Shown: positions 9,058-18,025 of the stretch, one piece after another
How positions within the stretch are numbered: position 1 is the first letter of the stretch
Layout of the letters: every line of letters starts with the position of its first letter
Source of the DNA: an uncultured Elusimicrobia bacterium
GTDB lineage: Bacteria; Elusimicrobiota; Elusimicrobia; Elusimicrobiales; UBA9959
DNA: 64,000 nucleotides
Assembly: GCA_903917735.1 (NCBI GenBank)
Contig: CAIXBR010000005.1
Coordinates: forward strand, 1-64,000
Direction: 5' to 3'
Notes under the pieces: model-generated
What the model was told of the DNA's origin: nothing
The model's input: only the letters and a program-made list of their open reading frames with translations
Databases searched by the model: none
Program-made: the position numbers and the translations under genes

Positions 9058-12000
9058 TGCCTGCTAAAAAACTTTTTCAAGGCATGTTGGCTGTGCTCTT
9101 CTTGTCATGCGGGAATATCCCGTGTGCAAAAGCAGGCACCTATGGTGCCTTGGACCATCAAGAAAAAGCCGATGTGCTTTTTAGGAATTTAGCTGTTATC
9201 CCCAAGATTCCCGTTGAAGTGCACAGTGGAATATATGAGAAATATTTTACAGGCGACCCTGATAATCCCTTTAATCATTTGGTTTTTCAAATGACAGGTG
9301 TCGTGACGTCTAAGCTGTGCTTAGACGATCTATTTGGCTGTGTGGAAACTGTGCGCGGGATTGAACCTATATTGCTTTCGACATTTAAAACAGTGGAGTC
9401 TCCTTATTATGGCGCCTTTGCCCTTGCGAGTTCCCCAGGCAGGGCTGAAAGACAAGCTATTTTGGAAGAGGCGAAAAGATTAAGAGCCATGTCGATAGAT
9501 TATATTGTGATGCCTGATGAGGGTAAGTCAAATTTGCTTAATCACTATGTCCGTTATACTGACTTTAACAGTGATGGCATTATGCAAGAAGGGGAAATTA
9601 CTCGGATGCGTAGCGACGCTTTTGTTGAGTATTCCTATGCGGTTGCAGGGTTTCCTATCATGGATGTGGACATTACAAGTGCTGCCGGAATTTATACTCT
9701 TCAATTCCGTTCAGGTATGCAGCTACTCTTTCCTTCCGACCAGCAGGCGCGCATGGTTTCGGCCACGATTCAGAAGCCTGAACTCCATGTTTATGAGGAT
9801 GAGACGAATAAGGAACTCCTGAACGATGATTTTACGTCAAAGCAATCTTTTCATGTTTATGTAGAAGACCTCCTTTCCGGGCCCGGCCGCCTTGAAATCT
9901 GGGATAAAGAACCCTCCCCCGCCGGAACTCCGAATTCTTTTCTGCATTATTTTTTCGATAATATTGGCCATAATTATAATTCTGCGGATTTTTCTGCACT
10001 CGGAAATTTGCCGGAAGGGAAGTGGTGGATTCGGGCAATTGACCAAGCCGGTAACTGGGCTTCGGTGGATTTCACAATTAGCGATGACAAAACACCTCCT
10101 CAGATAACCGTTTACGATTACGGGAATAAATTTTCGGTGGTCGGTGATAGCCCTATTGAGGCGGCTCCGTGGCTGGTCGCGCTGTCTACCCCCGTATTCT
10201 CCTTTTCCGACTCCGGCAGCGGGCTGAGCTGGTACGCACTTTATGACGCCGACAGTGGCGAGATGCTCCGCTGGGAGTTCTTCGACGAAACCTCCTCCGC
10301 CACCGCGGAGATCTACCTGCCCAATGACAGGGCCGGTTACCAGCTTGTGGTGGCCGACAACGCCGATAACCAGAGCTCGATGTATTTCAGCGTGGATAGA
10401 CACGAGCCCAAAATCGAGTATTCCGACATAAAAATTAAACCATTCGGTGATTATTACAGTGCGGATGTGTCCGGAACGGCCACCGATCTTGCGGCAGGCA
10501 TAGGTGCCGGACCGGTGATGCTCGCAAATCCCCCTATGTATGGAGACTTGGGCGTGCACCCCACCGGGAACCCATACCCTCCCGGGCCGTTAACAAGCAC
10601 CTTCTCCTACACCAATCTGACCGGGAGCGGCTTTATGGACTATATGTTCCTTGCCGCCGACAAGGCCAACAACCTTGGCACTAACGAATTAGGACTGTCC
10701 AATAACAAGGACGCTGTAAAAATTAACACCACCTCCGGGTATACAGAGTACGTCAATGGGGAATGGGTAGTTCATAAGGGGCTGTTACACCTGGGTGGCG
10801 TCGTTTCCGGCAGGCAGATACTGCTGAATTCGCTCAGGCTCGACTATCCGGCATGGGGCGGCTGTATCGTTTCCGGAGACCATTCGGGAATGTCCGCGAC
10901 ACTGTCGGCGGGTGGCTATACCCCGACCGCCCAGGAGAATGTCAGCTCCGCCTGGGATAATGTTCCGGCAAATTTTAGTTTTCCATTTTCGACTCCGGAC
11001 CCCGTCACCGGTATTGAGTTGGGCGCAGTTCCGGTCAGCGCGTCGAATTGGGTGATGCCGCAGTACACCTACCTGCAGTTAACGGGAACCCCGAACACTA
11101 AAGAAATGTCACTTACCTGCACGACCAGTCAGGGAACTGTCACGTCCCCCATAGCTTCCGGGACATTGTATTATGAGGCAAGCGTGGATTCCACATTTAC
11201 GCTTATAGAAGCTCCGCGGGTAATCCGCCAGGAGTGGGTGACGCCGGACTTTAACGTTCTGGTGAAAGCGGGGCTGGTTGAAGTGGAAATAGACAAAATA
11301 ACCGTGCCCGGGAAGGTCACTGTTTCGCGCGCTAAGTATGACCCGAAGGTGCCCAACTTTAAACTTGCCGGAGACAAATACGTGTATGACGTCAACATCG
11401 GCGCAAAATACGAAGGCAACGTGCGGGTGACGTTCTATCTGAACGTGGCCGGGTTAAGCGCCCAGCAAAAAAATGGGATTGGCATATATCACAACGACGG
11501 TTCAGGCTGGAAAAACCAGACGGCCGAAGTGGGTGATGATCACATAACGTATGAGGGGGCGACCGCGTCGCCTTTTGTGGTGCTTGTGCCCATGAACGAT
11601 ACCCTACCGCCCCACACAAGCTTCTCTGCTATAGGCGCCGCTGCGGCAGTCAATAATCGGACATATATTTCCTCAACCACCCTGGTGGAGTTGGATGCGT
11701 CCGATACTGCGCTGACCCCCGACGACGTGTCCGGCCCCGCAACCACGTATTACTTGATAGACGCGGCTCCCGCCGCCGACTGTCCGGCCACGCCGTATAA
11801 CGCCGTGGCTGGGCGCGGTACGTGCGCGAATCCCGTCTATGCCGGCCATTTTGCGCTTTCAGAAGGCGTCCACGCGGTTTCATTCTGGAGCGTGGATAAT
11901 GCCGGCAACTCCGAGGCTGTGCAGTCCAAGACCTTATATGTGGACGGCACCGCACCGCAGGCCGCGCTTTTTGCGGACGGCGCGGTGGTCGAGAGCAGCA

Positions 12001-14684
12001 GCGCCGCCTACATAACCGACGCGGACTCTATAACCATCACCGCCATAGACCAGGAATCCAACGGTGTGATTTCTAACGTGAAGGATGTTTATCGCTTCGT
12101 GGACGTCAATCCTGTTTCCTGCGGACAGCTGCGGGCGGTAGTGTCCACCGCCCCGGTGGGAAGCTGCCAGAATTACCTGTACAAAGGGCCGTTCAGGCTG
12201 ACTGTCGGCACCCATACGGTTTATTACAGTGCTATAGATAACGCCGGCAACCTGGCCACAGGGAAGAGCGCACAAATATCAGTTATTGGTTCCGTGAACA
12301 GCTCAAATCTGGTGGACGGTACGCCGGAGATCCGGTTCGTCACGCCCATAGCCAATGCCAGTATAACCCCCGTGACTTTGGGTTCCGCGCAGGGAATGGC
12401 CGCTTTGGCGGCAGCTAATTCACAGAACCTGTTGCGGGTTAGCGGCCTATATAAGCTTGGCCCCGACGGAAACTATCCATCATACAGCAGCGTAACGTTC
12501 TCGTATTCAACCGCGACATTGCTGGCCGGTGTTCCGGAATCCGAGCTGGCTATTTACGCGCGTTCCGCTTCGGAAGAGTGGATTAAACTTTTCAGCCAGA
12601 CGGCAGATGCGGCAAACCATATAATAACCGGGCCTGTAGCAAGTTTGGCGTCTTCCCTGTTCGCCGTTTTAGGCCCTAAACCCGCAGTGGCACCAGTGGC
12701 CTCGGCCTTCAGCGGCGTGACCGAGACCGGTATTACCGCGCGCTGGGCTTCCAACGGCAATCCCTCCGACGCCGGATATGTTGCGCATATTTCCACCGAC
12801 AGCGGCTTCGGCTTGGTTCTCTTAAGTTCAGAGACCGCTAACCTATCGGCGCAGTTCGGCGCCGGCGGCGTTGGCGCAGACCTGGTTGCCAATACCACTT
12901 ATTATTTCCGGGTAAAATCCGTAGGCCACTTTAATTCCAGCAGCTTTGTTGTGCTGGGCAGCACCTGGACGCTGGCTTTCCCGCCGTCCGGCACGGCCAC
13001 TTCCGGCATCTGGACAACAAGCGCGGCTGTAAGCTGGGAGTTAAACGGCAACCCGGAGGGCACTATGGGCGAAGTTCAGCGCTCCACCGACAATAGTTCC
13101 TACGCCCGTGTGTTCCTGGGCTCGGCGGTTTCGGTGACCGATGCGAATTTGAAAGCCTGTACTACCTATTACTACAAAGTGCGAAACCGGAACTGGGCCG
13201 GGATATATTCCGGTTATGATTCGGACACGCACTTTTCCACGATGGGCTCCACCCCGTCCACAGCCGGCGATTTCACCGCCGAATCCCTGAGCGGGGACAG
13301 AATAGGCCTGTCCTGGGGTTTCTCGCCTTCGGAAGGGGTTACGCAGTATCTGCTGTATTCTGACGCAGGCACGGGGACCATAGACTACGACTACCCGCTG
13401 GTTGTATTCGGTTCCACCGTTACAAGCTGGATTACTGGAGCTTTGGCCCCCGCCACCTCTTATAAGTTTGGCCTGCGGACCAAGAACCGCTGCGGCATAG
13501 AAGAGCCCAATACTTCCGTCTTCGCTTCGGCTACGGCTTTAAGCAGCCTTACCGGCGTGCGCGCGGCCATAAAAGTGCCCCAGACCGGCAAACACATACA
13601 AGGCAACAGCATTACGGTGGTAGCTGAACTGCTCCTGGGCGAGGCCCCCCAGACCAAGCAAGTGCTTTTCCAGTACCGCCTCCTGGGCACCACGACTTGG
13701 ACCGATATCACGGCGGTGAACACCAACCATCCCAACCCGGCCCTGGATTCGCCCTACCTAGTGCATTGGAATGTTATGGCTTTCACCCCCGGTGTGTATG
13801 AATTGCGCGCGGTAGCCACCGACACAAACAACACCATCGACGCCGCCCCGCCCACCATCACGGTAGTGGTGGACCCCATGGATTTTGACATCGACGAAAA
13901 CTCTACCGGCGGCAAGGTAGAGAAAGACCAGAAGTTGGACAATGCTGTCACTAACACCGTGCAGGCAGCGGACGAGGGTTCATCTCTTTTGATCAAGCTG
14001 GTTATTCCGGCGGGAGCACTGGACACCTCCACGGTGACCGTGACGGTGCTTAACGCCCCGGCGGTAAGGCCTTCGGCTCCTCAAGGCGCCGAGGACCTGG
14101 GCGTGATCGCGCGGATAACCCTGTCCAACAGCCAAAGCCAGCTTTCCGGTGGACAAACAGCTACGCTTACGCTGAATTACAGAGATGACGACGATAACGG
14201 GATAGTGGACGGCACCTCCGTAAAGGCCGATTCGCTGAAGATGTATGCCTCCGCCACTTCAGCAGGCCCCTGGGTACTGCTACCGTCGGTCGTGGATAAA
14301 GTGAAGAAGACCGTGACCGGGACCACCCCGCATTTCAGCTTCTTCGGCGTCTTCGCGGCCGCGGCGTACGACCTTAGCGCGGTAAGGGTCTATCCCAATC
14401 CGTACAAACCCAACGGCGGCAATTCTGACGAGGGCGTTCCCTACAGTGCCGGCAACCCTAATTCCGGGATAATCTTCTATAACCTGACCGACCGGGTCAC
14501 GATAAAAATATATACGCTGACCGGCCAACTTGTGGCAAAGGTCTCGTCCGACAGCAGCGGCGGGAAGATACAATGGGACGCCAAGAACGACAGTGGGCGC
14601 AAGGTGGCTTCCGGAGGCTATGTGGCCGTCATCACAAGCCCTGGGAATTCCGACACGGTCAGGAAGATTCTGATAGTACGGTGA
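9057..14684 (+). CDS. 1875-aa secreted multidomain surface protein with FlgD/type IX-like C-terminal domain
   Basis: A Sec signal covers residues 1-27. An EF-hand-like calcium loop DFNSDGIMQEGE sits at 169-180. Beta-rich Ig-like modules follow (AVDNAGNS-type repeats around 950-1080), then about three fibronectin-III-like domains (roughly 1205-1500). A second Asp-rich loop DDDDNGIVDG lies near 1711. The C-terminal domain from ~1772 has VRVYPNPYKPNGGN, then WDAKNDSGRKVASGGY and ends KILIVR, as in FlgD-like Ig or type IX sorting domains. It is likely exported to the cell surface and acts in adhesion or matrix. The first ~275 codons are AT-richer than the rest. A PorV-like barrel gene follows after 5 nt. 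Confidence 0.8.
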   Translation: MPAKKLFQGMLAVLFLSCGNIPCAKAGTYGALDHQEKADVLFRNLAVIPKIPVEVHSGIYEKYFTGDPDNPFNHLVFQMTGVVTSKLCLDDLFGCVETVRGIEPILLSTFKTVESPYYGAFALASSPGRAERQAILEEAKRLRAMSIDYIVMPDEGKSNLLNHYVRYTDFNSDGIMQEGEITRMRSDAFVEYSYAVAGFPIMDVDITSAAGIYTLQFRSGMQLLFPSDQQARMVSATIQKPELHVYEDETNKELLNDDFTSKQSFHVYVEDLLSGPGRLEIWDKEPSPAGTPNSFLHYFFDNIGHNYNSADFSALGNLPEGKWWIRAIDQAGNWASVDFTISDDKTPPQITVYDYGNKFSVVGDSPIEAAPWLVALSTPVFSFSDSGSGLSWYALYDADSGEMLRWEFFDETSSATAEIYLPNDRAGYQLVVADNADNQSSMYFSVDRHEPKIEYSDIKIKPFGDYYSADVSGTATDLAAGIGAGPVMLANPPMYGDLGVHPTGNPYPPGPLTSTFSYTNLTGSGFMDYMFLAADKANNLGTNELGLSNNKDAVKINTTSGYTEYVNGEWVVHKGLLHLGGVVSGRQILLNSLRLDYPAWGGCIVSGDHSGMSATLSAGGYTPTAQENVSSAWDNVPANFSFPFSTPDPVTGIELGAVPVSASNWVMPQYTYLQLTGTPNTKEMSLTCTTSQGTVTSPIASGTLYYEASVDSTFTLIEAPRVIRQEWVTPDFNVLVKAGLVEVEIDKITVPGKVTVSRAKYDPKVPNFKLAGDKYVYDVNIGAKYEGNVRVTFYLNVAGLSAQQKNGIGIYHNDGSGWKNQTAEVGDDHITYEGATASPFVVLVPMNDTLPPHTSFSAIGAAAAVNNRTYISSTTLVELDASDTALTPDDVSGPATTYYLIDAAPAADCPATPYNAVAGRGTCANPVYAGHFALSEGVHAVSFWSVDNAGNSEAVQSKTLYVDGTAPQAALFADGAVVESSSAAYITDADSITITAIDQESNGVISNVKDVYRFVDVNPVSCGQLRAVVSTAPVGSCQNYLYKGPFRLTVGTHTVYYSAIDNAGNLATGKSAQISVIGSVNSSNLVDGTPEIRFVTPIANASITPVTLGSAQGMAALAAANSQNLLRVSGLYKLGPDGNYPSYSSVTFSYSTATLLAGVPESELAIYARSASEEWIKLFSQTADAANHIITGPVASLASSLFAVLGPKPAVAPVASAFSGVTETGITARWASNGNPSDAGYVAHISTDSGFGLVLLSSETANLSAQFGAGGVGADLVANTTYYFRVKSVGHFNSSSFVVLGSTWTLAFPPSGTATSGIWTTSAAVSWELNGNPEGTMGEVQRSTDNSSYARVFLGSAVSVTDANLKACTTYYYKVRNRNWAGIYSGYDSDTHFSTMGSTPSTAGDFTAESLSGDRIGLSWGFSPSEGVTQYLLYSDAGTGTIDYDYPLVVFGSTVTSWITGALAPATSYKFGLRTKNRCGIEEPNTSVFASATALSSLTGVRAAIKVPQTGKHIQGNSITVVAELLLGEAPQTKQVLFQYRLLGTTTWTDITAVNTNHPNPALDSPYLVHWNVMAFTPGVYELRAVATDTNNTIDAAPPTITVVVDPMDFDIDENSTGGKVEKDQKLDNAVTNTVQAADEGSSLLIKLVIPAGALDTSTVTVTVLNAPAVRPSAPQGAEDLGVIARITLSNSQSQLSGGQTATLTLNYRDDDDNGIVDGTSVKADSLKMYASATSAGPWVLLPSVVDKVKKTVTGTTPHFSFFGVFAAAAYDLSAVRVYPNPYKPNGGNSDEGVPYSAGNPNSGIIFYNLTDRVTIKIYTLTGQLVAKVSSDSSGGKIQWDAKNDSGRKVASGGYVAVITSPGNSDTVRKILIVR
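9885..10074 (+). repeat. Forward partner of the 190-bp inverted repeat
   Basis: This segment lies inside the 1875-aa surface protein gene (codons about 277-339). It is the sense copy of the inverted fragment at 7787-7975. It falls where base composition changes from AT-richer (left) to the GC-rich norm (right). The bases between the two copies (7976-9884) hold the HEAT-like gene and the 5' end of the surface protein gene. Confidence 0.8.
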
Positions 14685-14689
14685 ACTTT

Positions 14690-15610
14690 ATGAAACATCT
14701 TAAATTTGCCGGCATACTGATAGCGGGAATTTGCTGGTCTGGCCCCTGCGCCGTGGCTTCTTCAGCCGGGTACGAACCGTTCAATTTCCTGTTCCTGGAT
14801 AGCAGTGTTAGGGCTGTGGGAATGGGCGGGGCCTATACCGCGCTGGCAACTGACGCCAGTGCCCTGTCTTATAATCCAGCAGGCCTGGGGCGGATAGGCA
14901 ACCGTGAAGCCAGTTTCATGCACAACCAGTATTTCGAAAGCATAACACAGGAGTACCTAGGCTTTGCCGATCCGCGCGGTTGGGGGGCGAGCCTCAACTA
15001 TTTAAATTTCGGGGACGTGCCTAAGACTACTATCTCTAACCCCGCCGGTACCGGCCTGGGCAGCGCTGGTATGAAGGATATGGCCGTCAGCGCCGGCTAT
15101 GGACATGCCATAAGCGATTCCCTAAGCGTTGGCGTGGGCGGGAAGCTTATCAAGGAATCGATTGATAATGTCTCGGTTAACGCATTTGCCGCTGACCTGG
15201 GCGTGCTTTTCAACATGCCGGGCATGTCGAAACTGACCTTGGGTTTTGCGGTGCAAAACCTGGGGCCTGCTATTAAATTCCAGAGCGCCGAAGAAAATCT
15301 GCCGCTGAACCTGCGCGCTGGTGCGGGGTACGGATTCACGCTCCTCGGGAGGAAAAGCACCGCGGCTTTGGATATCACAAAAGAACGCAGAGAGAGCGCG
15401 CTTTTAAACCTGGGCGTGGAGGTCCTTGTCGCCAAGACAGTGCCGGTGCGCCTGGGCTTTAACACCCGCAATGACGCGGGTTCGGGTATTTCGGCCGGCC
15501 TGGGCTGGATACACAAAAACTTTAATTTTGATTACGCTATAGTGTCTTTCGGCGACCTGGGGATTACCCACCGCATCAGCCTTACCTGTATGTGGGGCAG
15601 GGGGGATTGA
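14690..15610 (+). CDS. PorV/PorQ-family outer-membrane beta-barrel protein (first copy)
   Basis: 306 aa with a signal peptide (to about residue 23). The N-terminal block SSVRAVGMGGAYTALATDAS followed by YNPAGLGRI is the hallmark of the PorV/PorQ (UPF0164, FadL-like) family. Amphipathic strands and the C-terminal DYAIVSFGDLGITHRISL fit a barrel. In Bacteroidota, PorV is the shuttle that takes cargo C-terminal domains from the type IX translocon to the attachment complex. The ATG is 5 nt after the surface-protein stop, so the two are co-transcribed. The second copy at 41663 sits in the same arrangement. Confidence 0.8.
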   Translation: MKHLKFAGILIAGICWSGPCAVASSAGYEPFNFLFLDSSVRAVGMGGAYTALATDASALSYNPAGLGRIGNREASFMHNQYFESITQEYLGFADPRGWGASLNYLNFGDVPKTTISNPAGTGLGSAGMKDMAVSAGYGHAISDSLSVGVGGKLIKESIDNVSVNAFAADLGVLFNMPGMSKLTLGFAVQNLGPAIKFQSAEENLPLNLRAGAGYGFTLLGRKSTAALDITKERRESALLNLGVEVLVAKTVPVRLGFNTRNDAGSGISAGLGWIHKNFNFDYAIVSFGDLGITHRISLTCMWGRGD

Positions 15611-15674
15611 GTTGACCTGCGGCCCGATAGATAAGGCATAATTTAAAAATGGTGGGAATGAGTAAAGATTACTG

Positions 15675-16970
15675 ATGATGACTTTTGAAGAAGCCAAGGC
15701 AAAACTGACAGGCAGGCAGGACTTCGTTAAGAAGGACGGGCTGGCCCGCGTGTACGCGTGCCTGGAGAAGATCGGGAACCCGCACCAGCGCCTGAAGACC
15801 ATCCATGTGACCGGCACCAACGGCAAAGGCTCGGTCTGCGCCCTGTTCGAGTCCTCCCTGCGCGCGGCCGGGCTTAAGACCGGGCTGTTCATCTCGCCGC
15901 ACCTGGTCAGCATGACCGAGCGGATACAGCTGAACGGCAAGGCTATCGGCCCGGAGGCCTTCACGGCTTTGTTCGAAGAGGTTTTCACCGCCGGGCCCGA
16001 CCTGAGTTTCTTCGAGCTGCTCACCTGCATGGCTTTCCTGTACTTCGTGCGGGAGAAAACGGACCTGGCGGTGATAGAGGTAGGCATAGGCGGGCGTTGG
16101 GACACCACCAATGTGCTGTTGAAGCCCGAGCTGAGCGTGATAACCTCGGTGGATTATGACCACAAAAAATATTTAGGGGCTACCCTGGCGGAGATTGCGG
16201 CGCAGAAGGCCGGCATAATAAAGCAGGACGGTATAGCTATAGCTCCCATACTGCCGCCGGAGGCCGGGACCGAGATCTCAAAAGAAGCCGCGGCAAAGAA
16301 CGCGCAATGCCATTTTTTCGCGCCGATCTTCGAGATAATCTCGTATGACTGGGAAAAGAACAGCATGACGCTGCGCCACAAGAAGAACGGCGAAATTATT
16401 AATTTCGGCATAATAGGCGAGATGCAGGTCTCCAACGCCACGCTGGTCTGGGAAGGACTTGAGATACTCGCAGGCCTGGGCTGGCCGGTGAACAGGGCTC
16501 ACGCCGCGGCGGGGTTCGCAGCGGTGCGCTGGCCGGCCAGATTTCAGGCCGTGCGCGGCGGGCCTTCCTTCGGCAACGCGCTTTTTATAATAGACGGCGC
16601 GCATAACGAGGAAGCGGCGCGGGCTTTCGCCAGCACCTGGGCGGTTTCTCCTTTCGCAGGCCGCCCGGGAGCTTTTGTAGTGGCTATGCTGCAGGATAAG
16701 GAGCGGCGCGCCATCCTTGAAACGCTTTCAAAGCTTTCCGGCAGGTTCGTCTTTACCAGGCCGGACTCTTCCCGGGCGGCGGATCCCTGCGCGCTGGCGG
16801 ACGAGATGGCGGCCATAAAGCCGGATGCGGAAGTAGAGGTGCAGGAAGATATAAGGGCCGCGCTGAGCGCGGCGGCCCGGAGCGGCACAGCCGCGGTGCT
16901 GGGGTCTTTCTACCTGGCAGGCGCGGCGCTGGAAATACTCGGTAAGCAAGTTGCGGAGTCAGGAGCCTAG
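15675..16970 (+). CDS. folC: Bifunctional folylpolyglutamate / dihydrofolate synthase
   Basis: 431 aa Mur-ligase-fold enzyme that adds glutamate to dihydropteroate or folates using ATP. The P-loop HVTGTNGKGSVCALFE is near residues 36-51, followed by FISPHLVSMTERIQLNG. VIEVGIGGRWDTTNVL is at ~135-150 and IDGAHNEEAARAF near 300 matches the C-terminal domain. Length is typical. Start ATG 15675 or 15678 cannot be separated (ATGATG). It follows the PorV gene after 64 nt without a visible terminator. Confidence 0.93.
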   Translation: MMTFEEAKAKLTGRQDFVKKDGLARVYACLEKIGNPHQRLKTIHVTGTNGKGSVCALFESSLRAAGLKTGLFISPHLVSMTERIQLNGKAIGPEAFTALFEEVFTAGPDLSFFELLTCMAFLYFVREKTDLAVIEVGIGGRWDTTNVLLKPELSVITSVDYDHKKYLGATLAEIAAQKAGIIKQDGIAIAPILPPEAGTEISKEAAAKNAQCHFFAPIFEIISYDWEKNSMTLRHKKNGEIINFGIIGEMQVSNATLVWEGLEILAGLGWPVNRAHAAAGFAAVRWPARFQAVRGGPSFGNALFIIDGAHNEEAARAFASTWAVSPFAGRPGAFVVAMLQDKERRAILETLSKLSGRFVFTRPDSSRAADPCALADEMAAIKPDAEVEVQEDIRAALSAAARSGTAAVLGSFYLAGAALEILGKQVAESGA

Positions 16971-17039
16971 GGTCAGGAGTCCGGGAGTCAGTATTACCGA
17001 CCCTGGGCCCGCGATCCCCGACTTCCCCTGGAGGACATT

Positions 17040-17990
17040 ATGCTTGGAATAGGTATCGACATCGGCGGCACTAACACAAAACTCGTGGTGGTAAACCGCG
17101 CCGGAAAACTTATGGCGCAGGACAGGTTCCGCACCGAGCCGGACAAGGGGCCGGCCTTTTTCATAAAGCGCCTGGCCGCCGGTGTGGATGCGTTCAAGCG
17201 CGATTACGGCCGGCAGCTGGTGTCCATAGGCATAGGCGCCGCGGGCGACGTGGACCCGGAAAAGGGGCTGCTGCGCTTCGCACCTAATCTGTTCTGGCAC
17301 AACATTAAAATAACCGGGCCGCTCGAAAAACTGACCGGTCTCCCCTGCGCTATGGAGAACGACGCCAATATGGCGGCCTGGGGCGCCTATGAACTTGAAA
17401 TGCGGCGCCGCAGCCCCAATATACTTACTTTAACCCTTGGGACCGGGATAGGTTCGGGGCTGATATTGGACGGAAAGCTATACCACGGGGCCACCGGCTC
17501 GGCCGGTGAAGCGGGCCATTTGAAAATAGTGCCGGACGGACGTCCCTGCCATTGCGGCGGGCGCGGCTGCCTGGAAGCTTACTGCGGCAGCTACGCTATA
17601 ATGGCGCGGGCCAAGGAACTTATAAAGGACGAAGCCGCCTTTACAAAGAAGTTCGCGGCTCCCGGCCATGTAAAATTCAATACCATCTGCCTGACGAACG
17701 CGGCCGAGGCGGGGCACGCCGTAGCGCGCAAGGTGTGGGCGGAGACCGGGCATTACCTCGGCACGGGGCTGGCCGGGCTTATACTGCTGCTGAACCCGGA
17801 CTGTGTGGTGCTGACCGGCGGGGTTTCCAGGGCCATTAAATGGTTCATGCCCGCCATGGAAAAAGTGCTGCACACGCAGCAGATAAAGACGCCTTTTACG
17901 CGGGTCAAGATCAAGGTGTCTGACGACGCGGACCTGGGTTCGCACGGAGCGGCCCTGTTCGGCCTGGAGAGGGCTTTGAAGCAAGGCTGA
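17040..17990 (+). CDS. ROK-family sugar kinase (probable glucokinase)
   Basis: 316 aa cytoplasmic kinase. It begins with the phosphate loop GIGIDIGGTNTKLVVV. It has the ROK zinc site: GHLKIVPDGRPCHCGGRGCLE (written in two parts, GHLKIVPDG and CHCGGRGCLEAYCG), with one His and the Cys triplet. MENDANMAAWGAYE supplies the catalytic Asp region. ROK members include glucokinases, N-acetylglucosamine and mannose kinases; the sugar cannot be fixed from sequence alone. A clean GGAGG lies 6-7 nt before ATG 17040. The short spacer before it contains GTCAGGAG-type microrepeats. Confidence 0.85.
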   Translation: MLGIGIDIGGTNTKLVVVNRAGKLMAQDRFRTEPDKGPAFFIKRLAAGVDAFKRDYGRQLVSIGIGAAGDVDPEKGLLRFAPNLFWHNIKITGPLEKLTGLPCAMENDANMAAWGAYELEMRRRSPNILTLTLGTGIGSGLILDGKLYHGATGSAGEAGHLKIVPDGRPCHCGGRGCLEAYCGSYAIMARAKELIKDEAAFTKKFAAPGHVKFNTICLTNAAEAGHAVARKVWAETGHYLGTGLAGLILLLNPDCVVLTGGVSRAIKWFMPAMEKVLHTQQIKTPFTRVKIKVSDDADLGSHGAALFGLERALKQG

Positions 17991-18025
17991 AGGGACATGA
18001 AGAAGCGACAGACCGGCTGGAATTG

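Noticed and set aside
7787-10074. Inverted repeats as ends of an insertion sequence
   Set aside because: The repeats are protein-coding segments of the surface gene, far too long and with no transposase between them, so they are not IS termini.
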